Source: Methylacidiphilales bacterium
GTDB taxonomy: Bacteria > Verrucomicrobiota > Verrucomicrobiia > Methylacidiphilales > UBA1321
Direction: 5' to 3'
Assembly: GCA_026225555.1 (NCBI GenBank)
Contig: JAMFSY010000062.1
Span: 1-45,660 of the forward strand
Length of the DNA stretch: 45,660 bases
Shown in pieces: positions 17,742 to 25,212 of this stretch (position 1 is its first letter; each line of letters begins with the position of its first letter). The position numbers and the translations under genes are program-made. A model generated the notes under the pieces. It saw only the letters and a program-made list of their open reading frames with translations, was not told the origin of the DNA and did not search any database.

Positions 17742-17766
17742 GTCTATAATGTCTGAGGTAAAGGGT

Positions 17767-18720
17767 TTACTGACTCCGGCTTGCGATAGCTTTCAACAAT
17801 CTTTCGTTAAATTCAACTGCTGAATTCTGGCCCATCGCTTTTAGCTTCTGGTCCAGCGCCGCTACCTCCACCAAGTTAGCCAGGTTTCTCCCCTGGCGCA
17901 CAGGAATGGTGACATGCGGCACTTTGATTTGCAAGATTTCGTAATAGTCTTGTTCCAAGCCGATTCGGTCGATCTCCGGCACTTCATGCCAATCTTGTAA
18001 TGTAACTACCATGTCAAGCCGCTTCTCGAACCGGATGCTGCGCACGCCATAAATGCTTGCGATGTTAATAATCCCAAGTCCCCTCACCTCCATGTGGAAG
18101 CGGGAAAGTTCCGAGGAAGTGCCGATCAGCTCCCGCCCTTCCAGCGAGCGAATTTTCGTCACGTCATCGGCGACGAGGCTATGGCCGCGCTCGACGAGCG
18201 AAAGGACGCACTCGCTTTTGCCGATGCCGCTCGCCCCGCGCACCATGACACCGATGCCGAGAATATCGACCATGCTGCCGTGTTCGCTCGCCGTGGGCGC
18301 AAAGTCGAGCTCAAGACAGATCGTCGCGGTGTTCAGCAGCCGCATGGTGGTCAGCGGTGATTTGAAGACCGCGATATTCTCCTCCTCCGCCTCCTCGAGG
18401 ATGACGCGCGGCGGATTGATATTGCGCGCGAAGATCAAGCAGGGAATGCGATGTTGGAAGAGCTCCTTCAGCCGACGGCGGCTTTCCGCTTCGGGCAGTG
18501 ATTTGAGATACTGGGTTTCGCCGCTGCCGATGATCTGCACCCGTTGAAAGGCGAACGAGCGATAAAAACCGGCGAGCGCGAGTCCCGGCCGGTTGACCGC
18601 GCCTTCGGAAATTCGCCTCTGCAACCCCCCCGCGCCCGCCAGCAACTTCAGTTGCAGTTGAGACGCGTGGTTGGTGTAAAGCTGACCAACAGTGACATTC
18701 GGGATGCTCGTTTTCTTCAC
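17767..18720 (-). CDS. hprK: HPr kinase/phosphorylase
   Basis: The 317-residue product matches the family length (about 310). It phosphorylates or dephosphorylates the regulatory serine of HPr according to ATP, phosphate and sugar phosphate levels. The N-terminal domain is followed by the P-loop GASGIGKSE, then the HPrK signature MEVRGLGIINIASIYGVR and the C-terminal helix region. Start: a GTG giving MKKTSIPNVTVGQLY; a TTG three codons earlier is equally open, and neither has a good ribosome site. It is divergent from the adenylate cyclase gene, with 120 bases between. Confidence 0.94.
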   Translation of the reverse strand: MKKTSIPNVTVGQLYTNHASQLQLKLLAGAGGLQRRISEGAVNRPGLALAGFYRSFAFQRVQIIGSGETQYLKSLPEAESRRRLKELFQHRIPCLIFARNINPPRVILEEAEEENIAVFKSPLTTMRLLNTATICLELDFAPTASEHGSMVDILGIGVMVRGASGIGKSECVLSLVERGHSLVADDVTKIRSLEGRELIGTSSELSRFHMEVRGLGIINIASIYGVRSIRFEKRLDMVVTLQDWHEVPEIDRIGLEQDYYEILQIKVPHVTIPVRQGRNLANLVEVAALDQKLKAMGQNSAVEFNERLLKAIASRSQ

Positions 18721-18840
18721 AGCGGGCAAAGGTAGGTGGATGCGCCTACTCTACTTAACGTGCGCGATTACAGCCGCTTTCGCAATGGGAATGTTGCCAC
18801 GGGCCGCCCAGTTTGCCAGTGTCGGTCTACCGCGCCCGTC

Positions 18841-20961
18841 ATGAAAGCACTTTCCACCACGGCCCTCGCGGCGCTCGGCGCCGTGGTCCTGACGCTCTTT
18901 GTGGCGTTGCTGCTGCGTATTCCTAATTTCTCCGATATGGAGGCGGAGACAGGCGACCAAATGGTTGCCCTGCGTTATTGGATCAACCATAAGTCCGGCG
19001 CGCATAAGCCCGATCCGCGCATTGTGCTGGCCGCGATCGACGAGCAGACGATTCAGGACATGGGTGGCTGGCCTTTGCCACGTTTGGCGCATGGACAATT
19101 TCTCGCCGTGCTCGCGCCAGAAAAGCCCCGAGAGGTCGGTTGGGATATCTTCTTCACCGAAGCGAAAATAGCGCCGCCCGACCAAGTGGCGCCCCCCGGG
19201 ACACCTCCGCCCGCCCCGGGTTCGCCGCCACCGCTGGAGTCCAATGATCAAGCGCTGGTCGATGGCGCATCGCTTTTCCCGCATATGGTAACGGCTTCTC
19301 ATCGCGGGGAAGAGGGGGTTGAAGCCCTTACCGATGAAAAGGAACTTTTGCCAACCCGGCCGCTCAAGAATGTGATCGGTAAGGTGGAGGGCTTACTTTC
19401 GTCTCCGGGCGCAACGCTGCCCTTTCCGGCATTGCGCAAGGAAACCTATTTCGGGTTCGCGGATGAGCCTGGGAAAGTCCGGCGCATTATGCCGCTGGTG
19501 GTGAATATTAACGGAAAAATCCTGCCGTCGCTCGATCTGCAGATCCTGCTGCAGTATTGGGGCGCCGATCCGGACGGAGTCACCGTCAATCTCGGCCATG
19601 CCATCACCGTAGCCAAGGCCGATGGCACCCAGATTCGCATTCCGATCGATGCGGCTGGTTTCATGACGCTCAATTATCGGGCGCGCCTGGAAGATTTTGT
19701 TTCCATGCCCTACGGCTTGATGGGCAAGGGGCTCGCCGATAAAGTCAACAACGTCGCCTCAAAGGAACGGGATGCCCTTCCCGCAATCAAGGACAGTATC
19801 GTCGTCGTGGGCGTGACTTTTGCCGGGACGGACGCCGGGCCGACTCCGCTGGACGCGACCACGCCCTTGGTCGTCACCCATCTCAACGTAATGAATAATA
19901 TCTTGCAGCAAGATTTTCTGCACGTGGTCAGCGGGTGGATCTGGCTGCCGCTCTACGGATTGATTCTTTTCGGCACGGCAAATCTGATGCTTCGCGTGGG
20001 CATCGCGCCGATGATCCCCACGGGTATCGGCGCGTTGGTTGTCGTGGCGGCACTAGCCTTTGCAACGCTCTATCTGGGCAATGCGCTGGTGCCCCTTTCG
20101 GTTCCGGAAATAGGCGTGCTCCTGCTAGCGGGCGCCGTGCCCACGCATCGCTTCTTCGGCGAGGAAAAGGAAAAGCTGCGAATCAAAAGCGCGATGGGCG
20201 CCTACCTCTCCGACAAGATCATGAACAAGGTCCTGGAGCATCCGGACAATCTCAAGCTCGGCGGAATTAAGCAGGAGATCACGATCATGTTCTGCGACAT
20301 CCGCGGTTTCACCGCCTATTGCGACGAGCGGGATCCCGGCGAGACGGTGGAGGTGCTCAACGAGTATATGGAGTTCATGACCCAGGTCGTTTTTAAGTAC
20401 GACGGGACGATCGATAAATATATCGGCGATTGCATCATGGCCTTCTGGAACGCCCCCGAGATCCAGGCCGACCATGCCAACCGGGCAGTCAGTTGCGCGA
20501 TGGACATGCGGCACGCGCTAGCCGACTTCAAGGCGCGGCGGGCGGGCAAGGACAGGGAACTGTTCGAGTGCGGGATTGGCATCCACACCGGCGAGGCGCT
20601 GGTGGGAAACATGGGATCAAGTCTCAAGCTTAATTACACCGCGATGGGTTCCACCGTGAATCTTGGCGCGCGGCTTGAATCGCTGACCAAGGCGATGAAC
20701 GAGCGCATCTTGATTTCCGAGGACACGTTCCACCAATTGCGGGGAGATTTCCCCATCACCGACCGGGGCGAGACGATGGTCTCCGGCTTTGCCAAGCCGA
20801 TTCATGTGTATGCCGTGGTCACGGACCAGGAGATTGCCGCCGCGCTCAGCGTGGGACGCACGTTGGCCGAACAACAGGAGTATCAGGGAGAAGATATGGC
20901 CGAGCCGATTTATCCGCCTGCTCCCCTGCCCGAGGAAGAAATCGACGAGACGCGGGAATAG
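18841..20961 (+). CDS. Adenylate cyclase with CHASE2 sensor domain
   Basis: The 706-residue product has an N-terminal membrane helix, an extracytoplasmic CHASE2 region (about residues 40-330, with IVLAAIDEQTIQDMGGWPLPR), further hydrophobic helices (about 355-440) and a class III cyclase domain. Metal ligands are Asp486 (FCDIRGF) and Asp530 (YIGD). Lys526 marks adenine specificity; the second specificity position is Thr600 (NYTAMGSTVNL), as in class IIIb cyclases, and the transition-state residues Asn607 and Arg611 are present. So it probably makes cAMP. The start at 18841 gives a clean signal-anchor; a GTG at 18736 is also open. A proline-rich loop (about residues 115-135) interrupts CHASE2. 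It is head-to-head with hprK. Confidence 0.88.
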   Translation: MKALSTTALAALGAVVLTLFVALLLRIPNFSDMEAETGDQMVALRYWINHKSGAHKPDPRIVLAAIDEQTIQDMGGWPLPRLAHGQFLAVLAPEKPREVGWDIFFTEAKIAPPDQVAPPGTPPPAPGSPPPLESNDQALVDGASLFPHMVTASHRGEEGVEALTDEKELLPTRPLKNVIGKVEGLLSSPGATLPFPALRKETYFGFADEPGKVRRIMPLVVNINGKILPSLDLQILLQYWGADPDGVTVNLGHAITVAKADGTQIRIPIDAAGFMTLNYRARLEDFVSMPYGLMGKGLADKVNNVASKERDALPAIKDSIVVVGVTFAGTDAGPTPLDATTPLVVTHLNVMNNILQQDFLHVVSGWIWLPLYGLILFGTANLMLRVGIAPMIPTGIGALVVVAALAFATLYLGNALVPLSVPEIGVLLLAGAVPTHRFFGEEKEKLRIKSAMGAYLSDKIMNKVLEHPDNLKLGGIKQEITIMFCDIRGFTAYCDERDPGETVEVLNEYMEFMTQVVFKYDGTIDKYIGDCIMAFWNAPEIQADHANRAVSCAMDMRHALADFKARRAGKDRELFECGIGIHTGEALVGNMGSSLKLNYTAMGSTVNLGARLESLTKAMNERILISEDTFHQLRGDFPITDRGETMVSGFAKPIHVYAVVTDQEIAAALSVGRTLAEQQEYQGEDMAEPIYPPAPLPEEEIDETRE

Positions 20962-20977
20962 ACAGGCCGGCGCCGTT

Positions 20978-21961
20978 TTAAATCGCATCCACAGCCGCGA
21001 CGCTCTGCACCTGCAACAGCCGCGCCTCGCCCTGGAACGTCTCCACCTGCCCGCGCACCACGACCAAGCCATCGAGCCAGCCCTTGGCCGGGCCGTCGAA
21101 GGTGGCTGGATAAATACATCGCAGATCGGGCAAGTACCCGCCATCGATGCGTCGCAAATCGAACCGCCGCAAGTCGAGGTCGATCGCCCGCACGCGTCCG
21201 GTCATCTCCACCGTCTCGTTGCTGAGCACGGGCCGCTCCAGCCATGCGCGCACCTGTTGACGCGTCTGGGGCGTCAAGGTGTGCCAGGCGCGTCCCGGCA
21301 GGGCTCGGCCGCCGACCGTGACCGAGGAAACTCCGCGGCGTCCGGACGGCGCCAACTGGCTGACCGCGCTGAGCGCCGCATCCCGCAGCTTGGGGTCGGC
21401 GAAATCGTGCCGGATGAGATCATAGGCATTCGGCTCGTCGAGCAGCGAGGTAATCGTGCCGAGAGTGGTCAGCGCCTGGCGTGATGCCTCGAAAAGCGGA
21501 TCGCCCGGAAGCACCATATATTCGTCATTGGGCTGTGGCAGACAGAAGCCGAGATAGAGACTTCCCCGCGCAAAGGAGCTCAGGCCCAGATCGAACTCGC
21601 GCGGAAGTTCCACCCCTTCGTTGAAGGAACTGACCAACGTGCGGATCATCAGCCCGACCTGCTTGCGCACATCGCCCATGATCCCGGTCACGAGCGAGAG
21701 CCGCGGATTCCTTGTCTGCAAACCCTCGCCGTCGAGATGCAGCAGCAAGTCCGAATGATCGAGCGCCTGGGCGATCGGCATCTCGTCTTCGTAAAGCTCG
21801 TCCAGCAGACGATAATAAATGGCGCAGGCTTGCACGATCGACTCTTCGCTGCCGCCCGATTCCTGCCCCAGCCGCTGCATCGTGGCGATCTGCTGATGCA
21901 ACAGGAAAGCCCGCTGCTTCAGCACGGCAGACCAACTTTGGAAGGGGGTCTCGCCGCTCAT
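20978..21961 (-). CDS. Unknown protein, helical N-terminus and OB-like C-terminus
   Basis: I do not recognise this 327-residue protein. The first two thirds look mainly alpha-helical. The last 80 residues look like a beta-rich barrel: VEMTGRVRAIDLDLRRFDLR, then a loop with CIYP, then LDGLVVVRGQVE and EARLLQVQSV, a pattern like an OB fold or similar binding domain. There is no signal peptide or membrane helix. An R-x4-H (Arg17, His22) is present near the start but is not placed like a HEPN RNase motif. The start overlaps the stop of the nucleotidyltransferase-fold gene (ATGA), so the two are made together and probably interact. A toxin-antitoxin or regulator/enzyme pair is possible; this is inference. 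Confidence 0.7.
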   Translation of the reverse strand: MSGETPFQSWSAVLKQRAFLLHQQIATMQRLGQESGGSEESIVQACAIYYRLLDELYEDEMPIAQALDHSDLLLHLDGEGLQTRNPRLSLVTGIMGDVRKQVGLMIRTLVSSFNEGVELPREFDLGLSSFARGSLYLGFCLPQPNDEYMVLPGDPLFEASRQALTTLGTITSLLDEPNAYDLIRHDFADPKLRDAALSAVSQLAPSGRRGVSSVTVGGRALPGRAWHTLTPQTRQQVRAWLERPVLSNETVEMTGRVRAIDLDLRRFDLRRIDGGYLPDLRCIYPATFDGPAKGWLDGLVVVRGQVETFQGEARLLQVQSVAAVDAI

Positions 21962-22434
21962 AATTTGATCCGGACGATGCCTTTTCGCGCGCCCTCCCGA
22001 AGGCCAAGAGGGGCGGCGTCCTGAGGTCTCAGGTATTGGAAGAACCGGCGGAAATCGCTCATGCCGCCGGGAAAGCCCTCGCACCAGAAGTGAAGATGCA
22101 CGGAATGGGTAGTGAAAATATTGTCGATGCCCTTGGCGAAAAAAGGCTCCATGGCCGCGAAGGCTTCCGGCCCGTAGGGGGCCTTCGGTTGCAGGATCAG
22201 GTCGATGTCCTGCGGGATGACTTTATTCGTGATGAAACCACCATCGATATAGGCGTGGGAAAACTGCTGCATCGAGGTCACCCATTCCAGAAAGGAGAGC
22301 AACCGTTCCCACAAGATCCGGCGGTCCGGATTCGTCACGAACCTCAATTGCAACTGCTCGAGATCGGTATCGTGAACCCCTTCGGGAAGGTAGCCGAAAT
22401 AGTGGAGAGGCGGAAGGATCGGATTGTTTGGCAT
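21958..22434 (-). CDS. Minimal nucleotidyltransferase-fold protein (DUF6932-like)
   Basis: This 158-residue protein carries the signature hG[GS]-x9-Dh[DE]h in IDGGFITNKVIPQDIDLIL, the active-site pattern of the nucleotidyltransferase superfamily. The N-terminus (PPLHYFGYLPEGVHD, then LQLRFVTNPDRRILWERL) resembles DUF6932 proteins as I remember them. Such small enzymes transfer or add nucleotides, and several are halves of toxin-antitoxin pairs. A third metal-binding acid is not obvious, although HLHFWCEGF follows in a likely strand. The start is the ATG giving MPNNPILPP; a TTG three codons upstream is less likely. It lies 120 bases after parA on the same strand and overlaps the next gene by ATGA. 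Confidence 0.65.
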   Translation of the reverse strand: MPNNPILPPLHYFGYLPEGVHDTDLEQLQLRFVTNPDRRILWERLLSFLEWVTSMQQFSHAYIDGGFITNKVIPQDIDLILQPKAPYGPEAFAAMEPFFAKGIDNIFTTHSVHLHFWCEGFPGGMSDFRRFFQYLRPQDAAPLGLREGARKGIVRIKL

Positions 22435-22554
22435 GTCCCGCAATGGAGTTCTTTCTGACGGGAGTGTTTTCCTTTCGGATCTCCAAGGTGCGCTGCTTTT
22501 GAACGAGTCTCAACAACTATTCAACGCGCCGCTGGAGAAGCCGATGGCACTCTT

Positions 22555-23337
22555 TTAATCAGTTTGTCGTTTTAAAAATTCCTGGGCGAGTTGGCGGTAA
22601 CTCTGGGCGCCCATGCCGGCAGAGTCGTAAGACAGGATCGATTTCCCATGGCTCGGCGCCTCACTGAGCCGGATCGAGCGGGGAATAATCGTTTCAAAAA
22701 CCTGCGAGCCGAGATGCTGGCGGACGTCGCTCACCACCTGCTGGCTGAGATTCGTCCGCGCGTCGTACATCGTCAGCACGATTCCCTCCAGCTTGAGCGC
22801 GTTATTGCCGCTGACCTGCTTGATGCGCTCGATCATTTCCAGAATCTTGGCGAGCCCTTCGAGCGCGAGGTATTCGCATTGCAGGGGCACCAGGACCGAA
22901 TCGGCGGCGGCCAGCGCGTTGGTCATCAGGACGCCAAGCGAGGGCGGGCAATCGATCAAAATAAATTCCACCTCCGCCCCGGTGATACGATAGTTTTCCA
23001 GCAACTGGCGCAGGCGGGTCAGGCGATGGGCATCGGCGGCGAGTTGAATTTCGCAACCGGCAAGATCGAGCTCCGCGGTGATGATACGCAGCCGCTCGCA
23101 ACTCGTCGGCTGAATTTGCTCGCGGAAGGAACGCGCGCCCGGGTCGCCGGTCAGCACGCCGAAGAGACTCCGCCCCGGTACGGCTTCCACGCCGAGAGCG
23201 CTGCTCGCATTGGCCTGCGGATCAAGATCGAGCAGCAGCACTTCGCGGCCCGCCTCGGCCAGCGCGGCGGCAAGATTCACGGAGGTAGTCGTTTTGCCGA
23301 CTCCTCCTTTTTGGTTCGCCACGGCGATAATCTTCAT
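22555..23337 (-). CDS. parA: ParA/Soj family chromosome-partitioning ATPase
   Basis: This 260-residue deviant-Walker ATPase moves ParB-bound DNA or positions other cargo. The P-loop is QKGGVGKTT with the signature first lysine, followed by LLDLDPQANAS and LIDCPPSLG. Length and lack of an N-terminal DNA-binding domain fit chromosomal Soj/ParA rather than plasmid type Ia. The usual partner parB does not follow; the next gene is a nucleotidyltransferase-fold protein, and I saw no parS-like TGTTTCACGTGAAACA in the window. The parB gene may be elsewhere, or this ParA may serve another cargo. The start ATG gives MKIIAVANQKGG. Confidence 0.92.
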   Translation of the reverse strand: MKIIAVANQKGGVGKTTTSVNLAAALAEAGREVLLLDLDPQANASSALGVEAVPGRSLFGVLTGDPGARSFREQIQPTSCERLRIITAELDLAGCEIQLAADAHRLTRLRQLLENYRITGAEVEFILIDCPPSLGVLMTNALAAADSVLVPLQCEYLALEGLAKILEMIERIKQVSGNNALKLEGIVLTMYDARTNLSQQVVSDVRQHLGSQVFETIIPRSIRLSEAPSHGKSILSYDSAGMGAQSYRQLAQEFLKRQTD

Positions 23338-23414
23338 ACGTCCTTCACTAGCATCGGCCTCGCGCGAATAAGATTAAACCTGTGTAAGAATCCACGGGTC
23401 AGGCTGCGATAAAC

Positions 23415-23448
23415 TTGACACTCGAGGCAAATCAAATTTCTCTAGCAT
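23415..23448 (+). promoter_or_regulatory. Possible promoter of the ABC/GldG operon
   Basis: A consensus TTGACA at 23415-23420 lies 67 bases before the ABC ATPase start. The -10 region is weak: TCTCTA at 18-base spacing or TAGCAT at longer spacing. The first gene of a four-gene run starts here and the preceding parA is divergent, so a promoter is expected in this gap. Confidence 0.35.
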
Positions 23449-23486
23449 GGCATGATTCATTCCGAATTTTTGCCCCATCCGTTTTT

Positions 23487-24419
23487 ATGATCGAAGTAGA
23501 GAACCTCTCCAAAACTTATTCAGGCTTCCGCGCCGTCCAAGGCATTTCCTTCCACGTGAACAAGGGGGAAATCGTTGGATTTCTCGGGCCGAACGGAGCC
23601 GGGAAAAGCACCACGATGAAAGTGCTCGCCGGCTATCTCCCTCCCACCGACGGAAAAATCAGCATTGCGGGTTTTGACGTGGTGAACGATTCCATCGAAG
23701 TGCGCAAACGCATCGGCTACATGCCGGAAAACGTGCCTCTTTACACCGACATGCGCGTGAATGAATTCCTGCGCTTCCGCGCCGAATTGAAAAAAGTCGG
23801 CCGCCGCAAGATCAAGGAACGGGTCGAAACGGTGAAGGAGCTTTGCAGCCTGAAGGACGTCGAAAATAAAATCATCGGCACGCTTTCGAAAGGTTATCGA
23901 CAGCGCGTCGGCCTGGCCGACGCCATGGTGCACGATCCCGACCTGCTCATTCTCGATGAGCCGACCATCGGTCTCGATCCCAACCAGATTCGCGCCGTGC
24001 GCGACCTGATCAAGGATCTCGGCAAGCATCACACGATCCTGCTTTCCACGCATATTCTCTCCGAGGTGGAGTTGACCTGCAACCGCGTGCTCGTGATCAA
24101 CCGCGGCAAGATCGAGGCCTCGGACACCCCCGCGAACCTGACCAAGCTGGTGCGTGGCGGCGGCTCGATTCTCCTCGAGGTCAAGGCGCCCGCGACCGAG
24201 ATCACCTCGAGGATCGAGGCGCTGACGAATGTCGAGGACGTGGAGATTTCCCCCTCCGCCGATGGCGACTGGACCGTGGCCAAGGTTTTCTCCAAGCCCG
24301 GGGTGGATGTCCGCGAGGAAATCTATAACGTCGTCCGTCAGAACAACTGGTCCCTGCGCGAACTTTCCCGCGTCAAGGCCACGTTGGAAGAAGCCTTCGT
24401 CGAGTTGACGCAGGACTAA
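23487..24419 (+). CDS. ABC transporter ATP-binding protein (GldA-like)
   Basis: This 310-residue ATPase of the ABC-2 type has Walker A GPNGAGKST, the Q-loop region YMPENVPLY, a signature in LSKGYRQRVGLADAMVHDP, Walker B LLILDEPTIGLDP and the switch His in STHILSE. A C-terminal domain of about 80 residues follows, as in GldA/NatA-type proteins. It would energise the permease encoded next. The start is the ATG giving MIEVENLSKTYSG; the longer upstream frame has no family support. It is the first gene of a four-gene same-strand set. Confidence 0.92.
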   Translation: MIEVENLSKTYSGFRAVQGISFHVNKGEIVGFLGPNGAGKSTTMKVLAGYLPPTDGKISIAGFDVVNDSIEVRKRIGYMPENVPLYTDMRVNEFLRFRAELKKVGRRKIKERVETVKELCSLKDVENKIIGTLSKGYRQRVGLADAMVHDPDLLILDEPTIGLDPNQIRAVRDLIKDLGKHHTILLSTHILSEVELTCNRVLVINRGKIEASDTPANLTKLVRGGGSILLEVKAPATEITSRIEALTNVEDVEISPSADGDWTVAKVFSKPGVDVREEIYNVVRQNNWSLRELSRVKATLEEAFVELTQD

Positions 24420-24452
24420 CCCTTCGTTTCGTTTTTCTATACCTAAAATATT

Positions 24453-25205
24453 ATGGCTTTCTGGACCCTATATAAACGAGAACTCCACAGTTATTTCCAA
24501 TCCGTGGTGGCCTACATCGTCCTGTTCGGCAGCGCGATTGTGCAGAGCGCATTCTTTTGCGTGCTACTTCGGCTGATCGTCGATTCCAATTACAAGGAGC
24601 AAAACCTCCTGCAGGTTTTCTTCACCTGGCCACTCTTCTGGCTGCTGCTGCTCGGGCAGATTCCGCTGATCACCATGCGGGTCTTCTCAGAGGAATTTAA
24701 GCTCGGCACGATCGAGATGCTCCTGACCGCGCCCGTTCGGGAATGGGACGTGGTCCTGGCCAAATTCTTCGGCGCGCTCACCTTCTTCCTCATTCTCTGG
24801 CTGCCCATCGCGCTCGATATCACCGCCCTGCAGCTCTTCTCCAATCCGGCGCCGGTCATCGTCTGGAGCCAGATTATCCTGACCGCGCTGATCATTACGT
24901 TTGGCGGCGGCTTCTATGTCTCCCTCGGAGTCTTCGCCTCGGTTTTGACCAAGAATCAGATCGTGGCCGCGGTCCTTTGCTTCGCCTTCATCATCGTGCT
25001 TTTCGGCATCTCCATTGTGAAATGGTTCCAGCATGAAGACGCCTCCACCCTGGCGTGGGTCTCCTACGTCTCGCTGCCGGAACATCTTCAAAATTCGGTG
25101 CAGGGCATCTTCGATTCCCGCCCCTTCGTCTTTTACGTCACCATGACGGCGCTTGTCCTCATGCTGACCCAGCGCATCCTGCAAGGACGCCGTCTCCAGG
25201 CTTAA
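24453..25205 (+). CDS. ABC-2 type permease (GldF-like)
   Basis: This 250-residue integral membrane protein has six predicted helices. It begins MAFWTLYKRELHSYFQS, a typical ABC-2 permease start in which a cytoplasmic amphipathic helix precedes the first membrane segment; FSEEFKLGTIEMLLTAPVREW is the conserved loop before the third helix. With the preceding ATPase it forms a transporter similar to GldA-GldF of Bacteroidota, where it supports gliding; in other phyla the same set exists without known gliding. The gap to the ATPase is 33 bases, and the next gene starts seven bases after the stop. Confidence 0.88.
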   Translation: MAFWTLYKRELHSYFQSVVAYIVLFGSAIVQSAFFCVLLRLIVDSNYKEQNLLQVFFTWPLFWLLLLGQIPLITMRVFSEEFKLGTIEMLLTAPVREWDVVLAKFFGALTFFLILWLPIALDITALQLFSNPAPVIVWSQIILTALIITFGGGFYVSLGVFASVLTKNQIVAAVLCFAFIIVLFGISIVKWFQHEDASTLAWVSYVSLPEHLQNSVQGIFDSRPFVFYVTMTALVLMLTQRILQGRRLQA

Positions 25206-25212
25206 TTTCGAC

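Noticed and set aside
20978-21961. HEPN RNase assignment for the 327-residue protein
   Set aside because: R-x4-H is present near the N-terminus but lacks the polar residue after Arg and the usual position late in a helical bundle.
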